A DNA stretch of 64,000 nucleotides, taken from positions 1-64,000 of the forward strand of contig NZ_CAKSZA010000002.1 of NCBI RefSeq assembly GCF_934525195.1, given 5' to 3'. The DNA is from an uncultured Eubacterium sp. (GTDB lineage: Bacteria; Bacillota; Clostridia; Oscillospirales; Acutalibacteraceae). The notes below the pieces were generated by a model that saw only the letters and a list, made by a program, of their open reading frames with translations, ran no database searches and was not told the DNA's origin. Positions 17,232 through 25,117 of the stretch are shown here, piece after piece. The number at the start of each line of letters is the position of its first letter. Position 1 is the stretch's first letter. The position numbers and the translations under genes are program-made.

Positions 17232-18678
17232 TTTCTTTTTCTTTCCTTGCTTTAATTTCTGCCTGCTCCTTGTTGATTTGCTTTTCAACATTGATAAATG
17301 CAAGAATTACGATAAGAATAATTGCAGTAATACTTTCAAGTCCCACGAATGAGAATGTGATTGCGTTCTTTGTTGCAACATTTTGAACGGCAGCCACGGT
17401 TTCGCCGTTGATGATAGACGGTGCAACATATCCGCATTTTGAAAGGAGCATATTGAAAAGTCCTGTAACAATTCCGACGCTTGTAACTGCAATGATGTTG
17501 AAAATAGACATTGCAATGCCGTCGCATCTAAAGCTGTTTTTCCATTCCAAATGATCAAGCACATCTGCAAACAGCGCCATAAATACATATGAGCAAGGAA
17601 GTCCGCCGATATTCTTGATGAATTGGCCTATAAGAACAATTACCATATTTGTTGGGAAAATCCAGCAAATCGCACTGCCGATTGCATACAGCACAAAGCC
17701 TGCCATAGTGAGATTGCGCTTGCCGAATTTCTTTGCAAGAGGCCAAACGGCAAAGATACCGATACCCATCGGAATACCGCCGATAACGGAAATCATTGTT
17801 TGTGTTTTGCCGTCGTTGTAAGTACCGAGAACATAGTTGCAGAAATACACAAGACCGAGGTTTTTGAATTGTGTACCGACTGTGTAAATCAAGAAATAGA
17901 GCAAAATCAGCACCATATATTTGTCTGTAAAAATTGCCTTGAGAAGATTTTTATACGGGATTTTCTTCTCCTCTTTCTTGTTGATGTCCTCCATTGTTAC
18001 ACGCTCTTTGGTGAAGTAATATTCCATAAGAGTAAGCGGTAAAGCAAGGCAGGACAAAATGCTCATAGTAACAATCCACTTTGATTTGTCAACGCCAAGA
18101 TGTGGCATAATGAGCATTGGGAAGATGAGAGCAACTATAATGCCGCTCATCATAATTGTTGAAATCTGATTAAATACAGAAAGTGAGCCTCTTTGTTCGG
18201 TGTTTCTTGTTGACAAAGGCACCATAAGATTATGGCTCATATTGTAAATGGTATAGGCAAACGAATAGAACAGATTATAGGACAGCATTACCCAAATTAC
18301 CTGCACGGTTTCATTGCTCTGCGGAACGGTAAAAAGCAAAATGCCGCTGATTAAAAGAAGCGGAGCGGAAAGCAAAAGCCACGGGCGGGCTTTGCCCTGT
18401 GCTGTTTTAGTGTGGTCGATTATGTAGCCCATAATCACATTGGTGATTGCGTCAATTATCTTTGAAATAATCGGGAACACGGTCAAAAATGCACCGCCCC
18501 AAATTGTTGTCAGCTTTAACACATCCGTGTAGTACACATTCAGATATGTTGCAAGCACGGCGTTGAGAAGCAACGCTCCCGACGGACCGAGCAAATAACC
18601 CAGCCATTTTTCACTTTTCTTTACATTATCACTTTTCACCCTGCTGTTGAGCAAGGGTGTGTTTAATTTGTTTGTCAT
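17221..18678 (-). CDS. GPH-family sugar:cation symporter (MFS superfamily)
   Basis: This 485-residue protein with about 12 membrane segments belongs to the glycoside-pentoside-hexuronide transporter family. Landmarks are GPSGALLLNAVLATYLNVYYTD at the start and the loop motif with IDAITNVIMGYIIDHT, which carries the family's conserved aspartates. The C-terminus ends in a charged cytoplasmic helix. It is the only transporter in the rhamnoside operon and is placed between GH1 and the first SGNH gene, so it probably imports a rhamnose-containing oligosaccharide or glycoside. The precise substrate cannot be read from the sequence. Confidence 0.9.
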   Translation of the reverse strand: MTNKLNTPLLNSRVKSDNVKKSEKWLGYLLGPSGALLLNAVLATYLNVYYTDVLKLTTIWGGAFLTVFPIISKIIDAITNVIMGYIIDHTKTAQGKARPWLLLSAPLLLISGILLFTVPQSNETVQVIWVMLSYNLFYSFAYTIYNMSHNLMVPLSTRNTEQRGSLSVFNQISTIMMSGIIVALIFPMLIMPHLGVDKSKWIVTMSILSCLALPLTLMEYYFTKERVTMEDINKKEEKKIPYKNLLKAIFTDKYMVLILLYFLIYTVGTQFKNLGLVYFCNYVLGTYNDGKTQTMISVIGGIPMGIGIFAVWPLAKKFGKRNLTMAGFVLYAIGSAICWIFPTNMVIVLIGQFIKNIGGLPCSYVFMALFADVLDHLEWKNSFRCDGIAMSIFNIIAVTSVGIVTGLFNMLLSKCGYVAPSIINGETVAAVQNVATKNAITFSFVGLESITAIILIVILAFINVEKQINKEQAEIKARKEKENEE

Positions 18679-18707
18679 AATTTTTCCCCTTTATTGATTT
18701 TTGTTTG

Positions 18708-20006
18708 TTAAAGTATTTCGCCGTTCGATTCAATCACTTCTTTATAGAAATGAGCCGAATCTTTAAGCGTTCTTTTTTGTGTTTTGTAATCAATATGGAT
18801 TAACCCAAAGCGTGGTGTGTAGCCGTGCGTCCACTCGAAATTATCCATAAGCGACCAATGCTGATAGCCGAGTACGTCAATACCTTCGTTTACTGCTCGT
18901 TTTACACAGCCGAGATAATCACGCAAAAATGCAATTCTCTTGTCATCATGTACCTTGCCGTTTGTGCCCACGCAGTCATTGTCTGCCATTCCGTTTTCCG
19001 TCACCATAACAGGCAGGTGATAGCGTTCGCTGTAAAACCTGATCGTCCAATAAAGCACATCGCCGTCAATCGCCCAGCCCATACTTGTTTTTTGGCTGTC
19101 GTCCAGCTTGCGCTTAGACACTCCGTACGGCTGATACACATTCAGTCCCACAAAATCAAGCGGTTGATAAATCTCTGCCATATCCCGTTCGTGTGTTTTG
19201 AAAACGCCGTATGCCGTAACCGGTTTGCCAAGCAAAATCGGGTCAGACCACCAATGATTGTTCATAAGCCCAATGCCGGAATTAAAGGTTTTGTGCCTTG
19301 CTTTTTCAATTTCTTCTTTACTTTCATTTTGAGGAATAAACGCTCCTGCCGCCATAGCGATACCGATTTTCGGAGGTGTTTTTGCATACTTGCGAATGGC
19401 TTTTACAGATACAGCGTGTGCAAGCATACAAATTCGAGATGCCTTTGGAATGTTTTGCAGACCGAACTTGAACGGAGCGTGCACCGCATAGCAATAGCCA
19501 AGCATTATAAAGCATTGAGGCTTGTTCATCGGTATCCAATAGGTAACCTTATTCGACAAGGCATCTACAACAATCTTTGTGTATTTTTCAAAAAGCGGTA
19601 TGATTTCCTCACTCAAAAATCCGCCCTTTTGATGCACCCAAATCGGCAAATCCCAATGATAAATTGTCACAAGCGGTTCAATGTCTGCTTTTCTTAATTC
19701 GTCAACCAAATTTATGTAAAAGTCTAAGCCCTTTTGATTGATTTCGTTTTCCCTCGGCTGAATTCTTGACCAGCTTATTGAAAAGCGATAGGATTTAAGC
19801 CCCATTTCTTTCATCAAGGCAACATCTTCCTTAACTCTGTGAAAATGGTCGCAGGCGGTATGGCAGTCGGCATTGCCTTTGATTTTGCCATTTGGTGTCA
19901 AATCCCAAATGCTTGGCGTTCTGCCACCTTCGTTCCATCCGCCCTCAATCTGTGCCGAGGCAGTCGCTGCGCCCCATAAAAAATCATCTCTGAATTTGTT
20001 TTTCAT
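18708..20006 (-). CDS. GH1 beta-glucosidase-like protein lacking the acid/base Glu
   Basis: This 432-residue protein has all the general GH1 landmarks: FLWGAATASAQIEGGWNEGG near residue 9, YRFSISWSRIQP at 73-84, YHWDLP at 116-121, and the nucleophile motif VTENGM with E337. The acid/base motif, NEP in active GH1 retaining enzymes, reads NKP at residues 161-163 (AAG at 19521-19523, minus strand). A Glu-to-Lys change should abolish normal hydrolysis. The protein may be inactive, use another mechanism, or carry a recent single-base mutation. It sits in the middle of the rhamnoside operon and would be expected to remove glucose after rhamnose. Confidence 0.9.
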   Translation of the reverse strand: MKNKFRDDFLWGAATASAQIEGGWNEGGRTPSIWDLTPNGKIKGNADCHTACDHFHRVKEDVALMKEMGLKSYRFSISWSRIQPRENEINQKGLDFYINLVDELRKADIEPLVTIYHWDLPIWVHQKGGFLSEEIIPLFEKYTKIVVDALSNKVTYWIPMNKPQCFIMLGYCYAVHAPFKFGLQNIPKASRICMLAHAVSVKAIRKYAKTPPKIGIAMAAGAFIPQNESKEEIEKARHKTFNSGIGLMNNHWWSDPILLGKPVTAYGVFKTHERDMAEIYQPLDFVGLNVYQPYGVSKRKLDDSQKTSMGWAIDGDVLYWTIRFYSERYHLPVMVTENGMADNDCVGTNGKVHDDKRIAFLRDYLGCVKRAVNEGIDVLGYQHWSLMDNFEWTHGYTPRFGLIHIDYKTQKRTLKDSAHFYKEVIESNGEIL

Positions 20007-20015
20007 ATTTTCTCC

Positions 20016-20861
20016 TTAGCCGTTTATAAAATTGTAAATATCCTTTGCCGCAACAACTTTGTATTTGCCGGTGAACACATGCGGTTGACCGTCATACATA
20101 ATCATTTTGCAATGCTCTTTGTTTTCGCTGTTATAATAGTTGCAAAGCTCGGTTGAATACTTGTCAGGCACGATTTTGTCATTGTTGCCTTGCAAAAGCA
20201 AAACAGGATTTTTATAGTTTTTAACATTGTACTGTGCACCTGTTTCGTATGCTTGTTCGTTCAAGAAAATAGCAGGGTACTGCAAAATTATTCCCTTTAT
20301 GTCATCTGTATGCGTTACGGCACAGGTGGCAACCGTAACACCACCCATACTGCTTCCCAAAAGATAAATGTTGTCCTTATCTACAAAATCAAAGGTCTTG
20401 ACCTTTTCGATAACCGCATTCAAATCCTCAACCTGCAACAGAACTTTGTTTTCATAAGCGTCATTATCCGATTTCGGCGTACCTTTAAACCACTTTGTTC
20501 CTTTCGGTCCCGTGCTTTTTGAAGTCCAACCGTAAAAATCAAAGGTGTAGCACGCAATTCCGCTTTCTGCAAGACTTTTAAGCGTTGTTATATCCGATTT
20601 ATAATTGCTTTCGGCACCGTGTGCGTAAATCACGGTTTTGAATTTCTGCTCGCTGTCGCTAATCGGAATCAGCGCCTCGCCGTATAGATTGATACCGTTA
20701 TATTCAACCGATATTTTTTCTGTTTTATAATCGTATTTCTTTTCGCTAACACACTTTGATATGCCTATAAAGTGATACAGGCATATCCCTGCAACCATTG
20801 CAAGAATAAGAATTATGCTGACTATAATCGTAAAAGCTGTTTTCATTTTTTTATTTTTCAT
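20016..20861 (-). CDS. Membrane-anchored alpha/beta hydrolase
   Basis: This 281-residue protein has one N-terminal hydrophobic segment (about residues 8-30) followed by an alpha/beta hydrolase domain. The oxyanion region is TVIYAHGAESNYKSD, the nucleophile elbow is GSSMGG near residue 168, and the C-terminal acid and histidine lie in GNNDKIVP and QPHVFTG. It resembles the dienelactone-hydrolase or prolyl-oligopeptidase-like esterases. Unlike its three exported neighbours of similar design, it lacks a GWGPF motif. The gaps to flanking genes are 9-10 bases, so it is within the operon. It probably cleaves ester substituents on plant glycosides, an inference from context. Confidence 0.8.
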   Translation of the reverse strand: MKNKKMKTAFTIIVSIILILAMVAGICLYHFIGISKCVSEKKYDYKTEKISVEYNGINLYGEALIPISDSEQKFKTVIYAHGAESNYKSDITTLKSLAESGIACYTFDFYGWTSKSTGPKGTKWFKGTPKSDNDAYENKVLLQVEDLNAVIEKVKTFDFVDKDNIYLLGSSMGGVTVATCAVTHTDDIKGIILQYPAIFLNEQAYETGAQYNVKNYKNPVLLLQGNNDKIVPDKYSTELCNYYNSENKEHCKMIMYDGQPHVFTGKYKVVAAKDIYNFING

Positions 20862-20871
20862 TTTTATACCC

Positions 20872-21777
20872 TTATTTCAGATTTTTATTTATAAAATCAT
20901 AGGCGTATTTGACTGCTTTTTCGCTGTCTTTAGAGTTAAAGCCGTGTCCTGCATTTTTAAATTTTATTAACTCGGAATTCCTGTAAACCTGATTAGCCTT
21001 TTCCGAGCAACTGCAATCAACCGTTTTGTCGGCTGTTCCGTGCATCAATAACACAGGGTTTTCAAATTTTGAAATTTCTTTATAAACATCAATGCCGAGA
21101 ATATCCTCATAATATTTTTTTCCAATGGTCAATCCCATAAATGCCTTGCTTGTGTCAGGTATATCATCAGCGGATTTAAATTGCTGATTTGCACCTTCAA
21201 TAATGCTGAATGCAGGGAAATATAAAACAATGCTGTTAATATCCGTTCTTTCTGCGGCAGTTAAAGCAGTTACGCATCCGCCCTGACTTTCTCCGATAAG
21301 AAATATGTTATTTTCATCAACCCAATCCCAAGCTTTTACTTGGTCAATTACAGCATTCAAGTCACTTTTTTCTGTGATAATTGACATATCAACAGGCTCA
21401 CCGTCACTCTTGCTCTTTGTTCCGCCACCGCAAAAGTCATAAGCATAAACAGATATACCGCTCATAGCAAGTGATTTTGCAATGTATTTGTTATATTTAC
21501 TGCTTCCGTTATATCCGTGTGAAAGTATTGCTATCGGCTTTTTTTCGCTTTGCGTGTCTGCTTTGTAAAGCGTTCCGTATATGGACTTTTCGCCGTTTTT
21601 AAGCCACATTTCTTCAGTTGAATATTTATATTCGGTGGTTGATAAAAGCGTTGGCTCTTTATTATATTTGATAAAGGCAAACGGACCCCAGCCGACTTTC
21701 GCACCCGTAACAATAAGTCCGATTAAGCAGGCAGTCATTAAAAAGCTGATTACACCGATAATTATTTTCTTTGCCAT
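20872..21777 (-). CDS. Membrane-anchored alpha/beta hydrolase with GWGPF motif
   Basis: This 301-residue protein starts with a membrane segment (residues about 4-24), then TGAKVGWGPFAFI, and continues as an alpha/beta hydrolase. The fold landmarks are AILSHGYNGSS, the nucleophile elbow GESQGG near residue 165, DKTV with the acid, and AGHGFN with the catalytic His. It is related to the next gene downstream, pointing to duplication, although the two differ in the juxtamembrane motif. Four bases separate it from the preceding SGNH gene. It is probably a cell-surface esterase; the substrate is unknown. Confidence 0.8.
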   Translation of the reverse strand: MAKKIIIGVISFLMTACLIGLIVTGAKVGWGPFAFIKYNKEPTLLSTTEYKYSTEEMWLKNGEKSIYGTLYKADTQSEKKPIAILSHGYNGSSKYNKYIAKSLAMSGISVYAYDFCGGGTKSKSDGEPVDMSIITEKSDLNAVIDQVKAWDWVDENNIFLIGESQGGCVTALTAAERTDINSIVLYFPAFSIIEGANQQFKSADDIPDTSKAFMGLTIGKKYYEDILGIDVYKEISKFENPVLLMHGTADKTVDCSCSEKANQVYRNSELIKFKNAGHGFNSKDSEKAVKYAYDFINKNLK

Positions 21778-21781
21778 ATGA

Positions 21782-22531
21782 TTACCTCATAACATTTGAT
21801 AAATTGTTTTCTTTAATCACTTTGTCAAGTGCAGGTTTGATATATTCATCTCTCCACAAAAGCTGACCTGTGTGATTGAGATGAATGCCGTCCTTGATGA
21901 ACAAATTCTCTCTGTACTCACCGTTTTGATAAGTCATATCTTCTGAATCGACAAAATACATATAATCTTTAGAATTGCAATATTCCTCAAGCTTATCATT
22001 CACCATTTGTGTAAGCTCTCTGTATTCGCTTCTGCCCGGCAAAAGCAATCCGCTCATCACAACGAATTTTGCATTCGGGCATTTTTCGTGAAAAGTATCA
22101 AACATTTGCTTTTTGTATTCCATACAAGCCTTAACCTTTTCTTCGTCTGTGCCTGAAAGCGAAACATAGTCGTTTGAGCCTGTTTGGAAGAACACGATTG
22201 ACGGATTGTACGGATATAAAAGCTTGTCTGCGTATTCTACAAGCAGTTTATCCGTGCTTCCGCCGAATGCGTGATTTTGTACCTTGTATTCGCTCAAATC
22301 CTCTTCCATTTCCGGCCAAAGTCTGAAATTTGATGCACCGTAAAAGATGATTTCGCCCTGTCTTTCATCTGCATCATATTTTTCGGCAATAGGATTAACT
22401 TCTTTATCCCAGCTGTAAAGAGAAGCAAACGGACCCCAGCCGATTTGCGCACCTGTTATGATTAAACCTAATAAACAGGCAAGTGCCAATGACACGACTG
22501 AAATGCCTGCAATTTTTACGCCTTTTTTCAT
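21782..22531 (-). CDS. Membrane-anchored SGNH/GDSL hydrolase with GWGPF motif
   Basis: This 249-residue protein has an N-terminal membrane segment (residues about 7-29) followed by TGAQIGWGPFASL. The SGNH blocks are IIFYGASNFRLW (Ser in the GAS position), AFGGS, TGSNDYVS, and the DGIHLNHTG block with Asp and His. It starts with an ATGA overlap on the GH43 gene and leaves four bases before the alpha/beta hydrolase, so it is translationally coupled. It is only distantly related to the second SGNH protein of the operon, yet shares the same juxtamembrane motif. It is probably a surface acyl- or acetylesterase. Confidence 0.8.
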   Translation of the reverse strand: MKKGVKIAGISVVSLALACLLGLIITGAQIGWGPFASLYSWDKEVNPIAEKYDADERQGEIIFYGASNFRLWPEMEEDLSEYKVQNHAFGGSTDKLLVEYADKLLYPYNPSIVFFQTGSNDYVSLSGTDEEKVKACMEYKKQMFDTFHEKCPNAKFVVMSGLLLPGRSEYRELTQMVNDKLEEYCNSKDYMYFVDSEDMTYQNGEYRENLFIKDGIHLNHTGQLLWRDEYIKPALDKVIKENNLSNVMR

Positions 22532-24015
22532 ATTTCATTCTCCTTAAAATTTAATGAATACAAATCAAATTTTCCTTTGCCGAAAAATCGGATTGAAAGG
22601 TCTTGTTTGTTTTTGTTTTCAACCTGATATTCAAGCACAATCGTTTTTCTGCCAAACGGATTTATGCGTTTTCTCGCAATGGTTTTACCGTTTGTAAAAA
22701 CTTGAATTTCACCGTCTGCGTTTGAATCTATATCCAATTCAAGCGTGCCGTTTTGATTTTCAAAATCAAACCATTTGTAGGTGATTGTGGTCTTGCCGCC
22801 TATGTTCGCAATGTATCTTTCATCGTTTTTGTGCGTTACCATCGGAATAGGTTTTTTGCATTGCTTGTTTGAAACTCTCGGCATTTTACCGTTCGTGATG
22901 TGGCAAGCAATTACAGACGGATATTTGCCTTTGGCAATCAACGGTTTTGAATTTAATCCGCAAGAGCTTATTTCTGTCTGCTCAATGCTTCCGTCTGTCT
23001 TAATTTCAATAGGTTCCGCACACGCTTGGCGACTGTAATCACTTCCGTGAGTAAGCCTGTGATAAAACACATACCACCTGCCGTTTATGCACTCAATGCT
23101 TCCGTGCGTTGTGCCGACGGTGTTTAGGCTGTCCTTTTCTTTTCTGCCGTTTAAGCCAACATCACCTGCGGAAACAATCGTACCGCCGTACTTAAAATCT
23201 CTGTCGGGATATTTGCTTGTGGCATAGCAAAGCTCGTGATTGAGCTGTGAGGAATATATAAAATAGTATGTATTGTTTATCTTCCTGATTGATGAGCCTT
23301 CAAAAAATCCGTGTCCCTCAAAATCCGTACCTCTTGTCTTTTCGGGAATAATACGAACTGCATCGGTTTTAACGGTCAGCATATCGTCGCAAAGGGTAAT
23401 CATATTTGCACCCCAAACGCTTGGCTCCGACAAAATTTCTTCCTTGCTTTTGCCGTATATTTTTTCAAATATAGGTGCTGCGACAGCTTTTAACGGCTTC
23501 GGCAAACACATTCCACGAGGCATTGCCGTTCCGTAATAAAGCCTTATTGTTCCGTTGTCATTCATCACAGCCGGGTCAAAGCAAATAAATTTGTTGAATT
23601 CTGTTCCGTCTTGATTTTTGACATAACCGAGATATTCATATTTCCCATCGGGTGTGTCGCAAACCGCAACGCTGATAGGGCCGTAGTAACCTCCGTCACC
23701 CTTGTTGCCCGCAAGGCAGTAATATAAATAATATCTTCTGTCATTGCCACGCACCACATCGGGTGCATACATGTACGGTCGCTCTTTTGAATAAAGTGTA
23801 TCCTGCTTTGCACTGTAATTGATGCCCTTACTGCTCCAATCGCTCAAATCGTCAAGCTGGGCAGAAAAGAATTCGTAATCAAGTGCACAAAAAGTGTCGC
23901 CGCCCTCTTTGTCGTGACTGCCAAACAAATATATTCTGTCGCCGAAAATGTGTGGCTCACCGTCGGGAATATATTTATTGAGAGGCAAAAACGGATTAAA
24001 TATTTGTTTTTTCAA
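22528..24015 (-). CDS. Glycoside hydrolase family 43 protein
   Basis: The 495 residues form an N-terminal five-bladed propeller of the GH43 type and a C-terminal beta-rich domain. The three acidic positions expected for the family can be placed at PDGEPHIF (residue about 17), YAPDVV (about 81) and GFFEGSSI (about 236). GH43 enzymes act on arabinosides, xylosides or galactosides of plant polymers. No signal peptide is present, suggesting cytoplasmic action. It is the first gene of the rhamnoside operon; its start is about 40 bases downstream of the promoter and operator. The exact linkage attacked is not predictable. Confidence 0.85.
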   Translation of the reverse strand: MKKQIFNPFLPLNKYIPDGEPHIFGDRIYLFGSHDKEGGDTFCALDYEFFSAQLDDLSDWSSKGINYSAKQDTLYSKERPYMYAPDVVRGNDRRYYLYYCLAGNKGDGGYYGPISVAVCDTPDGKYEYLGYVKNQDGTEFNKFICFDPAVMNDNGTIRLYYGTAMPRGMCLPKPLKAVAAPIFEKIYGKSKEEILSEPSVWGANMITLCDDMLTVKTDAVRIIPEKTRGTDFEGHGFFEGSSIRKINNTYYFIYSSQLNHELCYATSKYPDRDFKYGGTIVSAGDVGLNGRKEKDSLNTVGTTHGSIECINGRWYVFYHRLTHGSDYSRQACAEPIEIKTDGSIEQTEISSCGLNSKPLIAKGKYPSVIACHITNGKMPRVSNKQCKKPIPMVTHKNDERYIANIGGKTTITYKWFDFENQNGTLELDIDSNADGEIQVFTNGKTIARKRINPFGRKTIVLEYQVENKNKQDLSIRFFGKGKFDLYSLNFKENEI

Positions 24016-24058
24016 AACATCACCTCTTGACTTTTTCGCTGTCTTAGTTTACACTTTA

Positions 24059-24087
24059 ATTATAGCAACACTGTGTTGGATTAACAA
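24059..24087 (-). promoter_or_regulatory. Promoter of the 16-kb rhamnoside operon
   Basis: On the minus strand, TTGTTA (24082-24087) and TATAAT (24059-24064) are separated by exactly 17 bases. All 13 genes down to rhaD follow with gaps of at most 29 bases, so this is probably the sole promoter. Confidence 0.8.
24066..24078. promoter_or_regulatory. Palindromic operator inside the promoter spacer
   Basis: CAACAC and GTGTTG form a perfect 6-base inverted repeat around a central T. It lies wholly between the -35 and -10 elements of the rhamnoside operon. A repressor bound here would exclude RNA polymerase. The adjacent divergent TetR gene is the obvious candidate, and the site would also lie in that gene's own upstream region. 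Confidence 0.65.
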
Positions 24088-24149
24088 TCATCAGTTTGCA
24101 TAATAGTGGCTTTAAAACCAACAAAAACACAAAAAAGTGGTGGAATAAT

Positions 24150-24719
24150 ATGAATACAAAAAATAATCAGAGAACTCGACTTTCCAAATTGCTATTCAAA
24201 AATGCGTTGATGGACTTGCTCAAAGAAAAAGGCTCAGTAGCAAAAATCTCTGTCAGAGAGCTTTGCGACCGAGCCGAGCTTAATCGTTCTACATTTTATG
24301 CACATTATAACGAGCCGAACGATTTGCTGATGGAAATCGAAACGGAATTGTTGGAAGCTACCGAAGAGCATCTTAAAAAAATCGGAGAAGAAAACGATGC
24401 GGGAGCGCACAAGTATTTGCTTTCTTTCCTTAAATATATAAAGGAGAACGACAAGCCGTTCCGCACCCTTTTAGTTGATGCCGCCGACCCTGACTTCCGT
24501 TCTCGCTTTATGCAACAATCCATAATTCAGTTTGTAGATAATTTAAGAGTTGAATTACCAAAGGAATTTGAGCAGTACATTTTTTCATATATCTTAAATG
24601 GAAACACAGGAATTATTATTCAATGGGTGCGTTCAAATTATGCCGTTGACGAAAACGAAATAGTCAACCTCCTGTTTTCAATCAACCAAAGCGCACTTGT
24701 AAATCTTAATTTAAAATAA
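24150..24719 (+). CDS. TetR-family regulator, probable rhamnoside operon repressor
   Basis: This 189-residue protein has an N-terminal TetR helix-turn-helix (KISVRELCDRAELNRSTFYAHY, residues about 30-50) and a helical C-terminal domain with the PFRTLL and GIIIQW segments typical of the DhaS-like subgroup. The ATG at 24150, behind GGTGGA, is preferred over an in-frame start at 24096, which has no ribosome site. It is transcribed away from the rhamnoside operon, and the palindrome at 24066-24078 lies between them. Control of the operon by a sugar or glycoside is inferred. It is related to the TetR gene at 1319 only at family level. Confidence 0.82.
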   Translation: MNTKNNQRTRLSKLLFKNALMDLLKEKGSVAKISVRELCDRAELNRSTFYAHYNEPNDLLMEIETELLEATEEHLKKIGEENDAGAHKYLLSFLKYIKENDKPFRTLLVDAADPDFRSRFMQQSIIQFVDNLRVELPKEFEQYIFSYILNGNTGIIIQWVRSNYAVDENEIVNLLFSINQSALVNLNLK

Positions 24720-25058
24720 AGCTTACGAAGCAACAGGCTAAAATGAATTAGTATATAAATTTTATATTTATGACAACAAAAAACAATATAATTAGCATTT
24801 TGCCCTCATTATTGCCCTCATTTGATTTATACGTGTTGGTAAAACAGCCTATTTATAAGGGTTTTGATAATAAAATATAAGCCTCAATTCCTTCTGCCCC
24901 TGCCGCTTTCGTATTTTTCAATGAAATACTTTTGTAAAACGCTTCGGTTTACATAGAAAACATTGCCGATTTAACACTAACAATGGATGGCGGTTATAAG
25001 ACTCTTAGCCGTGATGAAAAAATCAAGGTGTTGAGTGACAGTTTATAATGACTTTTTA
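24720..25058. other. Intergenic region with repeat and decayed coding fragments
   Basis: About 340 bases with no intact gene. TTGCCCTCATT occurs twice in direct orientation at 24800-24810 and 24812-24822, the kind of tract sometimes left beside an integrase gene. From about 24940 a 36-codon open stretch (YIENIADLTLTMDGGYKTL, ending with SDSL and a stop at 25046-25048) looks protein-like but has no ribosome site. These are probably relics of a lost mobile element. Confidence 0.35.
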
Positions 25059-25097
25059 AAAACAGGTCTGCCCTAAGTTTTGGGACAAACCTGTTTT
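25059..25097. terminator. Bidirectional terminator downstream of the MATE gene
   Basis: AAACAGGT at the left arm and ACCTGTTT at the right, plus an inner CCC/GGG pairing, form a hairpin around a TAAGTTTT loop. A-rich and T-rich flanks allow function on either strand. It is positioned to end the MATE transcript. Confidence 0.7.
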
Positions 25098-25117
25098 CTT
25101 ATATAATGTGAATATTT

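Noticed and set aside
18825..19697. 290-codon open frame on the plus strand opposite the GH1 gene
   Set aside because: It mirrors the codon structure of the GH1 gene and has no promoter, ribosome site or recognisable domain.
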